NCBI RefSeq assembly: GCF_947331445.1
Contig: NZ_CAMZOG010000002.1
Location: 1 to 64,000 of the forward strand
Direction of reading: 5' to 3'
Source of the DNA: Parendozoicomonas sp. Alg238-R29
GTDB lineage: Bacteria; Pseudomonadota; Gammaproteobacteria; Pseudomonadales; Endozoicomonadaceae
Length of the DNA stretch: 64,000 nt
In this document: in pieces, positions 18,215 through 26,318 of the stretch
Layout: the number at the start of each line of letters is the position of its first letter
Position numbering within the stretch: position 1 is the stretch's first letter
The notes under the pieces: model-generated
The model's input: only the letters and a program-made list of their open reading frames with translations
The model's database searches: none
Told to the model about the DNA's origin: nothing
Position numbers and translations under genes: made by a program

Positions 18215-18931
18215 TTAGAAGTCATCCTGGGGGACTTCCCCGGTAATCAGGAAGTCGCGACGCTGGAGATAGGCATCACGAATAAAAGTGTATTTATCCC
18301 CGACAATCAAACCTTCCTGCTTAAGCAGCTCAGCTCGCAGACTAATGAGATCGGATACCTGTAACATCAAACGGTCATGGCTATCATTCACATTCGTTAC
18401 AGGGTCGACCATCATGTCAGGATAGAGCCCAGCTGTTGAACGAACAGTGCGCGGACCGAAAAACGGAATAACAACATAGGGCCCGGCAGGTACATGCCAG
18501 TGAGCCAGCGTTAAGCCGAAATCCTGATACCGGTAGTCCAAACCAATTTCTGAACCAACATCCAGCATCCCCAGCATGCCGACCGTACTGTTAACTACAA
18601 ACCGTCCTGTAGTCACTCCAGCATCCTTGATTCGGAATTGAAGGAGAGCATTGGCCAGGTTGCGAATTTCTCCGAGGTTCTTGAAAAAGTTAGAAACCAG
18701 CCCTTGAACAGGATCAGGTGTAACGGTGTCATACCCCGTAGCCACTGGCTTTAGAACCCAAGCATCCAGTTTATCGTTAAATGCGAAAGTTACGCGATTA
18801 ACGGGCTCCCACGGGTCGTTATAGTTAACTGTAGCCGCCTGCAAAGTACTGGTGCAGCCCAGTACCATAAGGAATAGAACCGTTTTCAAACCTGCTTTAT
18901 ATCGATGTAGCATAGCGCTCTCACCACTCAT
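18215..18931 (-). CDS. mlaA: MlaA/VacJ outer-membrane lipoprotein
   Basis: Part of the Mla pathway that removes misplaced phospholipids from the outer leaflet of the outer membrane. A signal with lipobox VLGC is followed by NDPWEPVNRVTFAFND, the MlaA signature, then GRFVVNSTVGMLGMLDV and PAGPYVVIPFFGPRTVRS. The length of 238 aa is usual. ATG 18931 and ATG 18913 are both possible; the latter has GGTGAG before it and gives a shorter lipoprotein signal. The rest of the mla operon is elsewhere. A strong hairpin lies in its leader. Confidence 0.94.
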   Translation of the reverse strand: MSGESAMLHRYKAGLKTVLFLMVLGCTSTLQAATVNYNDPWEPVNRVTFAFNDKLDAWVLKPVATGYDTVTPDPVQGLVSNFFKNLGEIRNLANALLQFRIKDAGVTTGRFVVNSTVGMLGMLDVGSEIGLDYRYQDFGLTLAHWHVPAGPYVVIPFFGPRTVRSTAGLYPDMMVDPVTNVNDSHDRLMLQVSDLISLRAELLKQEGLIVGDKYTFIRDAYLQRRDFLITGEVPQDDF

Positions 18932-18957
18932 ATTACCCAGAAACTCTTGTTGTTATC

Positions 18958-18992
18958 GGCCTTGATGAAGGGAGTTATACCCTTCATCGGCC
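18958..18992 (-). promoter_or_regulatory. Hairpin in the mlaA leader
   Basis: GGCC-GATGAAGGG, 7-nt loop, CCCTTCATC-aa-GGCC: a 13-bp stem ending 26 bases before the mlaA ATG 18931. There is no T-run, so an mRNA structure element is more likely than a terminator. Confidence 0.5.
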
Positions 18993-19419
18993 TGCAAAGT
19001 GCCCCATAGACTGTGCATTGGGCACCATCAGAGTCACATATCACAAAATCGCTAAAAAACATGGAAATCATAGCGAGTATGAATCAGCCGCTGAAAGAGC
19101 ATATCCCTACCAAAATAAGTAGACAGGCTCCAGTCCTGCGCATCCAATAGAAAAGACTATCTTCCTGCAGAAATCCTCCAGCCGCCTTCCAGACATACAA
19201 AAATACTATTAGCTGATAGGGTAACCAAATAAGAGAATCAAAAATAGAGAGGTGAGAAGAGGAAGATTTACCGCACAGAACTGCGTCATATCGAATTTCC
19301 TCAGTTAAACGCAGTTAAGCTATTGGAGATATTGGCAGAGTTTCGTTAAGATAGCGCAGTTCCCGCAACGTTAGTTGGCACGCAAGTCTGTGGAAGGGAG
19401 CTATGCTATGAGCATTCCG
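18993..19419. other. Gene-free stretch before tRNA-Arg
   Basis: About 430 A+T-rich bases with no convincing ORF. It should contain the mlaA and tRNA-Arg promoters. I see nothing else I can support. Confidence 0.4.
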
Positions 19420-19495
19420 GTCCCCATAGTTCAACCGGATAGAACAGTCGCCTCCTAAGCGATCGATCCAGGTTCGAGTCCTGGTGGGGACGCCA
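19420..19495 (+). tRNA. tRNA-Arg (anticodon CCT)
   Basis: A 76-nt cloverleaf with acceptor GTCCCCA / TGGGGAC, encoded CCA, and anticodon loop CTCCTAA, giving CCT. This tRNA is a frequent integration site for islands, and the IS-rich stretch starts just downstream. Confidence 0.96.
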
Positions 19496-19906
19496 ACTTT
19501 GATACCAAGACTTTCAGCCGATTTACCCAAAACCCCAAGAAACCACTTTTTCAGATTTAGTCATAGTTACGGTCATAGTTATGACACCACTGGAAACCGG
19601 TTCTTTTTTTGAGGTTTGGTCACGCTGTTCTTCCTGCCTTTTGGTTTGTGTCAGCAATGGTCACCCATATTACGAATATTTATAAACAAACCTTCATCAG
19701 ACCAGCCATAACCGGCGACTTTGGAATAGCCTGACAACAAAGCAATGGTTGACAAACAGACACCCAGAATCGTCCGCGTCATACCAGCTATCCAAATCAT
19801 AATAGCTACAGAGAGTAGCCTTGGATTTCAATGGAGGAGTATCTCTTGATTGCCTTTCTGCCACAAAAGGGCTGCAGGATAAAAAAACCGGCAGGAAGCC
19901 GCTTAA
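19496..19906. other. Intergenic region after tRNA-Arg with a possible 49-codon ORF
   Basis: About 410 bases. On the minus strand 19800-19651 is a 49-codon frame with a signal-like N-terminus (TRTILGVCLSTIALLSGYS) but no ribosome site; it may be a decayed secreted-protein fragment. I see no recombinase gene or clear att repeat of the tRNA end. Confidence 0.3.
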
Positions 19907-20494
19907 TTAAGCGGCTTCAGTCTCTTCAGGTTTTTCCTTTTCTTTTTCGAGGTTTTCCACCTTTTCTTTCAGAGCAGTCAGTTCTTTATTAAGTTCATCT
20001 ACTTCTGATTTACGGCTACGAGCAAGGCGGGCTGTGTCTGCAAGTTGCTTTTTGAGCTCTTTAACTTCTTTCTGGGCTGCGGCAGCCTGTTTGACTTTCT
20101 TATCCGGCTCCATATGGCGGAGTCGTTTCAGTTCAGCCTGATCAGCTTTTCCCTGTTTAATCTGACTCTGTAACTTTTCTTCAAGGGTTTCCACCTTACG
20201 GAGGGCCTTACCCTTGTCCGCCTCCAGAGTCGCAATAGAACTCTGGCTCTCTTCAAGCTGCTTCTGCAAGCGGCTGGTTTCCGTTTTACTCTTATTGGCG
20301 AAGGCTTTCTGATCAGAGCTTTGGGAAGATAGCGTTTTAATTTGCTGCTGGGCTCTGCCCAGGTTCTGCTCCAAGCCATTAAGACGCTGCTGATAAAGAT
20401 TACGGATTTTCTCTTCACAGGTCTGGAAAAATTCAATGCGGTATTCAATGACAGCTTTCAGGTCAGCTTCAAGCTCTTGTTCTCTGCTAAGCAC
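19907..20494 (-). CDS. Coiled-coil protein of unknown function
   Basis: From GTG 20494 (AAGGAG 12 bases upstream) it encodes about 195 residues, almost all heptad-like and rich in Lys, Glu, Gln and Ala. It has long blocks such as LEEKLQSQIKQGKADQAELK and an acidic tail ending EKPEETEAA. An in-frame extension to 20641 exists but is hydrophobic and unlike the rest. There is no membrane segment or enzyme motif. Coiled coils of this type are structural or scaffold proteins; I do not recognise the family. It sits between tRNA-Arg and IS6 wreckage. Confidence 0.65.
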   Translation of the reverse strand: MLSREQELEADLKAVIEYRIEFFQTCEEKIRNLYQQRLNGLEQNLGRAQQQIKTLSSQSSDQKAFANKSKTETSRLQKQLEESQSSIATLEADKGKALRKVETLEEKLQSQIKQGKADQAELKRLRHMEPDKKVKQAAAAQKEVKELKKQLADTARLARSRKSEVDELNKELTALKEKVENLEKEKEKPEETEAA

Positions 20495-20764
20495 GTTGAG
20501 AAATGACTCCTTGTTATTTGGGCAAAAATCTAAGTTCACCAGTGGAGAATATATCAAAATCAGTGAGAAGGCGTTCTCTTTGTTTGTTATTGTTCGTTTT
20601 TCTCTCTGTAAATAATGGCAACAGAACTGTGAAATGGCCACCTCGGGGAGATAACCTCACAACAAATACTGCTCTGAAACAATCTTTTTACTGCACACAT
20701 AACAGGTATGTAACTATTTATTGCTCGCCAAAAGAGCTGTATTGCGAACACAGATCAAGCGATC

Positions 20765-21416
20765 CGAAATCCGCAACTTTTCTTACTTTGAGCTTTCTCG
20801 GATGAAGTTTTCCGGTCGCCACTTCCCCTTAGAGATCATTCTTCAACCTATACGATGATACGTAAGCTACCCTCTCAGCTATCGAATGATTGAGGCGTTG
20901 CTCACTGAGCGTGGGATTCCAGTCGATCACACCACCATCCACCGTTGGGTTGTGGCGTATGCACCTGAACTGGAAGCTCGGCACCGAAAAAACAAACCGT
21001 CAGTAAAAGCTTCATGGCGTATGGATGAAACCTACATCAAGGTCAAAGGTCGCGAGTGCTAAAAGCGGCAGCAACACAAGTGCACTCACTTCTATCAATG
21101 CAGGGCTCGACGACGGTGACCCAAAAATCACCATTTATCAGAGCAAGCACTTGAACAATATCGTGGAGCAGGGTCATCGATTTGTGAAAAGGATTACCCG
21201 CCCTATGATGCAGTTCAAGGATTTCTATTCTATCAGGGCGGCACTCGCTGGTATTGCGCTATCTCATATGCTGAGAAAAGGCCAATATTCAGATTCTGAA
21301 TCAACGAAGCCGTGGGAGTACTTTTACTCTTTGGCGGCATACTTTTACTCTTTGGCGGCATAATTGTGCCTGGAGAATATTGACTTTTGGTTTATCTGAA
21401 AATTTGCAACAGAACC
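20765..21416 (+). mobile_element. IS6-family insertion sequence remnant (copy 1)
   Basis: Decayed IS6/IS26-like transposase on the + strand. The start MKFSGRHFPLE is near 20802, the first DDE Asp lies in RMDETYIKVKG near 21025, and the C-terminal part (NNIVEQGHRFVKRITRPMM) is near 21150. The frame is broken by stops near 20860 and 21060 and by loss of the middle of the DDE domain. The right end keeps the terminal repeat TTTGCAACAGAACC (21403-21416). The left terminal repeat is gone. It is not functional. Confidence 0.85.
21319..21360 (+). repeat. 21-bp tandem duplication
   Basis: Two perfect copies of a 21-bp unit beginning TACTTTTACTC and ending GGCGGCA, at the end of the IS6 remnant frame. 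The duplication keeps frame and duplicates the peptide YFYSLAA. Confidence 0.9.
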
Positions 21417-21587
21417 CCAAAATTTCCTTAATCATACGCAGACTGAGAGGATAAGTGATATACCAGCGAACAGCCTGCAGAACGATATCTTTGGGGAAGT
21501 GACGACCGGAAAACTTCATCCGTGGAAGCTCAGGAGTGGAAGAGGTTGCGGATTCTTGCTGGTATGGTCTGAGTTTGCAACAGAACC
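21417..21587 (-). mobile_element. IS6-family insertion sequence remnant (copy 2, left end)
   Basis: On the minus strand, the terminal repeat GGTTCTGTTGCAAA (21587-21574) leads into the same left-end sequence and MKFSGRHFPKDIVLQAVRWY of an IS6-type transposase. This is cut after about 35 codons, exactly where the copy 1 right terminus begins. The two copies face each other, as after an IS6-type adjacent deletion or cointegrate event. Confidence 0.8.
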
Positions 21588-21737
21588 TTCCTACTGTAAC
21601 CCACACCATTCAGAGGTAAATACTAGCTATCCTCCCCTACATCCTCACCATTAAAATGCCAAGCCACAGAGATTCTTTAATCCAACGCTAAACGAAAGTG
21701 CTACATGGACGGTATCAAAAACGTTCAGGAGGGCTTT

Positions 21738-21878
21738 ATGACTGAAAATATACAGACTTCGGTCACTCCGGAAGTACTGAAACAGTCGATTATCTCCATG
21801 GCCATTGAGTCCTGGAGGGTATCGAAAATCTTTGACCGCATCCTCAGGGCAATCTCATTTGGCCATCTGCTCAAATAA
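21738..21878 (+). pseudogene. 5' fragment of a gene cut by ISAs1
   Basis: ATG 21738 follows a good ribosome site (CAGGAGG). About 36 native codons follow (start MTENIQTSVTPEVLK; later ESWRVSKIFDRIL). The frame then runs into the left terminal repeat of the ISAs1 element at 21845 and stops at 21878. The N-terminus is helix-rich; I do not recognise the family. No obvious 3' remainder is seen beyond 23066. Confidence 0.5.
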
Positions 21879-23066
21879 CACCCTGCAGCAGTAGTTCAAG
21901 ATATTCATCATCAGCCGCTGCTGTAAGGCGCTTGTTTTTTACGCCCAGGTTTTCAGTTTTCTCCTGAGTCAGCAGATTCAGGGCTATTTGCCTGAACACG
22001 GCCATGTTTTCAGCACCACTCCCCTTCCTGATCCGGCATTCATCTTCCCGAAAACCGATATCAAGAACCCAGTGGAGGTTATTTTCGACCGACCAGTGCG
22101 CACGTACGGCACTCAGAAAGGTTTCTGCATCGGTGGCGAGACTAGAGATAAAGTAACGCCGTTCAATACTGACATCATCACCGACATGCCGCTCACCTTC
22201 AACAACACCAATCATGTTCAGATCTTTCCAGTTGTTACGCTGCTCAAGCCAGTCAATATCTGTACTCACCCAGCATCTACGGATCTCTATACGTCCATGG
22301 TTCTTATCGAGAGTTTCATGATGGCTGGCGGATTCTGGCAGAGAATCCTGACGGGTCAAAGGATCCAGAAAAAGCTTAATGTCGTCATGCAGCGTCTCAT
22401 GGTTGCCTTTAACAGCCAGCAGATAATCCGCTTTTTTCTCTCGTATCTTTTGGGCGATGCTTTTCTGGCACCCCATGGCATCAGTACTGATGATGCACCC
22501 GCTGATTTCCAACATATCCAGCAGGGTTGGGATGGCTGTTATCTCGTTAGATTTCTCTGCCGTTTTAAGCTGCCCCAGCACCATGCCTGTCTCGCTGGCC
22601 CAGACATTGACCATGTGAATAGCTGCTTTATCATTTTTTTTGTCATGGGAGCGTCGTATGGTTTTACCATCAACAGCGACGATTTCACCATGGGTTCGGT
22701 CTGCAATGGCACTCACCCACTTGATAAAACATCCACGGAACTGCTCAGGATCCAGTGTGGCAAAGACTCTGGTAAACGTGTGGTGAGAAGGGACACCATG
22801 CGGTAAGGGAATGAACCTGCTGAGCCATTTGGACTTGCGTTTTCCCAGCTTCGAGACCATTTTCCAGTCATCTGCACCACAAAGAATCATACAGACAGCC
22901 ATAAAAACAAGGTGAGGCAACGGATAGCGGTGGTTGTCAGCACGAAACTCTTCGAGATTGGAAAAGGCGTCAAGCAAAGTCATTAGGGGGCACCCTGAGC
23001 ATGGGGGCTCAGAATGCCAGAAAGCACCGATGGATTTATTGCTTCAGGCCAAATGAGATTGCCCTG
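21845..23066 (-). mobile_element. ISAs1-family insertion sequence, 1222 bp
   Basis: Bounded by a perfect 20-bp inverted repeat, CAGGGCAATCTCATTTGGCC at 21845-21864 and its complement at 23047-23066, and containing one full-length transposase. I do not see the expected 8-10 bp target duplication (left flank ..GCATCCT, right flank TCCGGCAT..), so one flank has probably been rearranged. Confidence 0.92.
21871..22983 (-). CDS. ISAs1-family transposase
   Basis: A 370-aa DDE transposase. It has the N-terminal family block (HLVFMAVCMILCGADDW), first Asp in EIVAVDGKTIRRS near residue 105, second Asp in CIISTDAMGCQKSIA near 165 and the Glu in HWSVENNLHWVLDIGFRED near 290. No frameshift is visible, so the element may still be mobile. 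Confidence 0.95.
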   Translation of the reverse strand: MTLLDAFSNLEEFRADNHRYPLPHLVFMAVCMILCGADDWKMVSKLGKRKSKWLSRFIPLPHGVPSHHTFTRVFATLDPEQFRGCFIKWVSAIADRTHGEIVAVDGKTIRRSHDKKNDKAAIHMVNVWASETGMVLGQLKTAEKSNEITAIPTLLDMLEISGCIISTDAMGCQKSIAQKIREKKADYLLAVKGNHETLHDDIKLFLDPLTRQDSLPESASHHETLDKNHGRIEIRRCWVSTDIDWLEQRNNWKDLNMIGVVEGERHVGDDVSIERRYFISSLATDAETFLSAVRAHWSVENNLHWVLDIGFREDECRIRKGSGAENMAVFRQIALNLLTQEKTENLGVKNKRLTAAADDEYLELLLQGVI

Positions 23067-23159
23067 TCCGGCATTCTGGGCAATATTGATGTTATTGGCC
23101 AGTGAAGCTACCTGTCAGTATTTATTCACTCCGACCCCTTTTCTAGGGCCTGTTGTGGG

Positions 23160-25328
23160 TTATTTTTGTGTGCCCCCCCAGTAGTACAGATGCCAGAACT
23201 CTGGTTTATCGCTGAGATATTCTAGCGATGTCATAATACTGCTTACCCTTTCTGGGGCTTTACAGAATTCACATGTGTGTGGAAGAGTGCCACCCTTAAC
23301 TAAACGGTGAAGCGGATAATCTTGCCTTATACCTTTGATGCAATTATTAAGCTCGCAGGCGCTAGGGGCGGGAGATTTCGTCAGTTGGAGTAACCCTCCA
23401 TACCACCCCCCCTGGGTTGTCGTGTCATTAAACTGATATTGCTCTTGTTCTCCTTTTCTGTGTTTTTTTTGTTTTGTCTTTACTTGCTGCTGTTGTACGA
23501 CTGCCACCTCCTTTGGCCTACTCATTATTTTATACACTATGTGACTAGCGGGTTTGATTACTTTTATATTAAGCAGAGGAGTGAAAATTGTATCATCACT
23601 ATCATAAATCAAATGCTCCAAACCCATCTCTACATTTCTTAAGTGTCCCTGATTGTAGAACCGCATTCCTTCTTCAGTATCGAAGGGGCTGTTACGAACG
23701 TCAGGAAATGTCGGGTCAGAGAAACTGCCAACGGAAGCGGAAGAAGCATTAGATACAGCCGTTGAACGACGATTTGCAGTTCCAGGTTTGTTACCCTGTT
23801 CAGATATTCTACCGCCTGCAAAAGAAGCGAGTGGAAAGGAGTGAGGTGCTCCAGGGGCTTCTATATAGTATTCACCGTCACTGCCAGTAGTAGGGGTAGG
23901 GAGGGAAGCAGGCTGAGAGGAGGAGGTCAAGACAGCACCAGGTTTCATATAGAGATCACTGCTCTCCGCTTCGTTAAGTTCAGATGGAGTGGAGCTGTCA
24001 AGCTTGCCATCCCCGGGGGCCTTCGCTTGCAGTGAGCCATCGGTTGTAGATGACTGGTGCTGCTGACCTGTGCTTGTTATGGTCCGTTTCCGTGGTTTAG
24101 GCCTAGGAGGCCTGACAGCATTATCATCGCTGCCCATTGATAACTGTTGCATCATAAGGGTGACTTCATGACTTTTGACAGGGACCACTGGAGGTGGTGT
24201 ATGAGAGGGAGGAAGCCATGGTGAATGCCTCTCTAATTTCTCTTTTAAACTAACTTGAACCAACTCTGGCAGATACCTTTCTTCATCATGCCACTTTGGT
24301 ATATAGAATGGTCTCCTAACATCTGGCTTTAATGGTAACGACGGATCCAATGTCATCTCAATCAGTTGAGTAGATGTATTCAGTCTGTTGAGTGTTAATA
24401 ATTGAGTACCGCTGCTTGCCAATATAATGGCACTGTTTTTTTTAACATCATTATTCTGTACAATAAAATTCACTGTACCCAGAGCCAAACTGTTAGTTCC
24501 AGTATGATCTGCCTTGTAGTTAACTTTTAAAAACTGGAAACGCGCCCCCTCACCTCTATCAATTGTTATTTGAACGGCTATTGATGCTTCATTGTCATGG
24601 CATCCTAACTCGTTAGCAATATCAAATTTCTTTATTGTGTTTATTGCTGTTTGTACGATCCATGAATCCTCTATACCACCAAATTTCTCGATTATACTCT
24701 CACCAGCCACTCTGACAGGGTCATCAAAATCAACAAGCCCCGCTCCAAAGGCGAATTCATGCTGATCACCCTCCTTCCTTTCAGAGTCTAACCGGAAGGA
24801 GAAAAAAACATCCTCGCTATCGACAGTTTCATAGATTGCATCATCCGGAAGAGGGGCATGACCGTCAGTAGTCGTTACACTCTTTGAGGAAGCCTCTATC
24901 TTCCGTTGATATTGATCATTCAGCGGTAGATAAGATGAATCCTTATTTATAAGATCACGTGGCGACAGAACAATTATTTGTTGTGTATCACCGTAATTTA
25001 TTCCTAGTGCCAGGTCTTCAGCATTAACGCCTAATTCAATCCTACCCCCAGCCACAACCTCACCAATAACATCACTTTCTCTCTTCCCCACCACGCCAGA
25101 GAACGTTTGATACCGGAAAAGCGATTGAGAATCAAGATTATGTTCTCCATCCACGTTTATGGTGACAGTGTGTTGTTGCTCTTTGTTATCATTAACTTCA
25201 GAATAATGATGCCATAAGCCTCCAGGAAATATAACATCAACCCTTGGAAGTGCAATTGCAGAGCAAACATAACAACATAACAAGTTCACTAGAGCTGGCA
25301 GAATAATTTTCAACAAACACATCCGCAT
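23160..25328 (-). CDS. Large secreted protein with proline-rich and tyrosine motifs (candidate host-directed effector)
   Basis: From ATG 25328 (AGAGG upstream) it is 722 aa with a classical signal peptide (MRMCLLKIILPALVNLL..., cut near SAIA-LP). The first 340 residues look like a folded beta-rich domain. The middle (about 375-590) is disordered and Pro/Ser/Thr-rich. It contains PPPVVPVK (class II SH3 ligand form PxxPxK) near 378 and PPRPKPRKR (PxxxPR form) near 407. Tyrosine motifs are DAIYETV near 165, DLYMKP (YxxP) near 458 and EYYIEAP near 486. A C-terminal domain has a CELNNC...CEFC cysteine cluster. I know no homologous family. Function is not known; the motifs suggest, but do not prove, action on eukaryotic signalling proteins. 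It lies directly beside ISAs1. Confidence 0.6.
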   Translation of the reverse strand: MRMCLLKIILPALVNLLCCYVCSAIALPRVDVIFPGGLWHHYSEVNDNKEQQHTVTINVDGEHNLDSQSLFRYQTFSGVVGKRESDVIGEVVAGGRIELGVNAEDLALGINYGDTQQIIVLSPRDLINKDSSYLPLNDQYQRKIEASSKSVTTTDGHAPLPDDAIYETVDSEDVFFSFRLDSERKEGDQHEFAFGAGLVDFDDPVRVAGESIIEKFGGIEDSWIVQTAINTIKKFDIANELGCHDNEASIAVQITIDRGEGARFQFLKVNYKADHTGTNSLALGTVNFIVQNNDVKKNSAIILASSGTQLLTLNRLNTSTQLIEMTLDPSLPLKPDVRRPFYIPKWHDEERYLPELVQVSLKEKLERHSPWLPPSHTPPPVVPVKSHEVTLMMQQLSMGSDDNAVRPPRPKPRKRTITSTGQQHQSSTTDGSLQAKAPGDGKLDSSTPSELNEAESSDLYMKPGAVLTSSSQPASLPTPTTGSDGEYYIEAPGAPHSFPLASFAGGRISEQGNKPGTANRRSTAVSNASSASVGSFSDPTFPDVRNSPFDTEEGMRFYNQGHLRNVEMGLEHLIYDSDDTIFTPLLNIKVIKPASHIVYKIMSRPKEVAVVQQQQVKTKQKKHRKGEQEQYQFNDTTTQGGWYGGLLQLTKSPAPSACELNNCIKGIRQDYPLHRLVKGGTLPHTCEFCKAPERVSSIMTSLEYLSDKPEFWHLYYWGGTQK

Positions 25329-25638
25329 AACAACAGCCTCTGAGTTGCGCCAAATGTAAACCATCACTCATCACGAGCTTAAAAACGCACTCCAGCATCA
25401 TAGCTCACAAATTTTTATTACTCTCCTACTCCCTTAAGCATTCAGGAGACTAGCTTATATCCAAAGTAGATCAAGAAAGACATGACACTGAATTATTGGC
25501 ATCTTGATTTAATTTACAATCAGCAGACTGGTTTAAACTGCATTAGTCTCCTACCCAAGCCAGATGATTACATTCAATTCTTTGAGATAGCTTTTACTAA
25601 CTACATGCTTTTCAACAATGCCTTCAATATTAGCCTCG
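25329..25638. other. A+T-rich intergenic region
   Basis: About 310 bases that should include the promoter of the leftward secreted-protein gene. A + strand frame from 25482 runs into the ISL3 remnant and is not convincing as a gene. Confidence 0.35.
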
Positions 25639-26184
25639 TCAGTAAAATCTGTGGGTCATTTCAGGCTCGGGGAGCTTGCCGAGGGCATGATATAAAGCAA
25701 TTTCCGCACATCTGTAGGTTCTGAAGCCGTAAGATTTTCTCATAGTGAGTTTTATTTTGGTGTTCAGACCTTCAACTATTCCGCTGGAATACGCCTTCCT
25801 GGCCCTGAACCAGTTCAGAATAAGAGGCTTATGTCGTCGGATTGTTTTAACGACTTTCTTCATCGGTTCCAGCTTTGACCGCATGACCCGTGTGCTCCAC
25901 CGATCAAGATATTTTCCTGCCCAATGCGGCGAGACGTATTCCCAGAACGCCTGGAATTCCTCTTTGAGAAGGTAAGCCCTGACACTTTTCAGGTTGTACT
26001 GGAGCACCGTGTTGAGTTTGATCTCTTCTTTCTCTGTGAGATTCTCCTGTCGCTTCAACAAACACCAGCGGGACTTTTTGAGAACGGGTTCGTAGCCGTC
26101 AGCCTGAAGTTGTTTGTGTTCGGATGCTCTGATTTCATCAATGGCTTTGTTGAGCATGGCAACGATGTGGAACCGATCCAGTAT
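25639..26184 (-). mobile_element. ISL3-family transposase remnant (C-terminal part)
   Basis: About 180 codons of an ISL3-type transposase, from ILDRFHIVAMLNKAIDE through WYF-type helices to GIVEGLNTKIKLTMRKSYGF and the stop at 25639. The GIVEGLN block contains the catalytic Glu. The N-terminal half, including the first Asp, is missing. It is replaced at about 26185 by a purine tract. No inverted repeat pair is seen, so it is a dead fragment. Confidence 0.85.
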
Positions 26185-26226
26185 GGGGAAAAAAAGGAAA
26201 AAAGGGAAAAAAGGGGAAAAAAGGGT
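26185..26226 (+). repeat. G/A tract of G2-4 A6-7 units
   Basis: A pure purine run in which GGGG, GG, GGG, GGGG and GGG alternate with A6-A7 blocks at 8-10 base spacing. It sits at the truncation point of the ISL3 remnant. It produces a spurious Phe/Pro-rich minus-strand reading frame. Confidence 0.85.
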
Positions 26227-26265
26227 CAGGTTCATTTTTTTAAAAGAGTAAAAACAAACCTGACC
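26224..26265. repeat. Inverted repeat GGTCAGGTT / AACCTGACC
   Basis: Nine-base arms around a 24-base A/T-rich loop. It lies downstream of nnrS and next to the purine tract; AACCTGACC also recurs near 57388. It may be a terminator or part of a small dispersed element. Confidence 0.5.
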
Positions 26266-26318
26266 TTCTCTTCCCTCTCTACTGCTATCTGCTAAGGATC
26301 TCTGGCAGAGCGCGTATA

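Noticed and set aside
25482-25724. 80-codon + strand frame
   Set aside because: It runs into the ISL3 remnant, has no ribosome site and no protein-like pattern after about residue 50.
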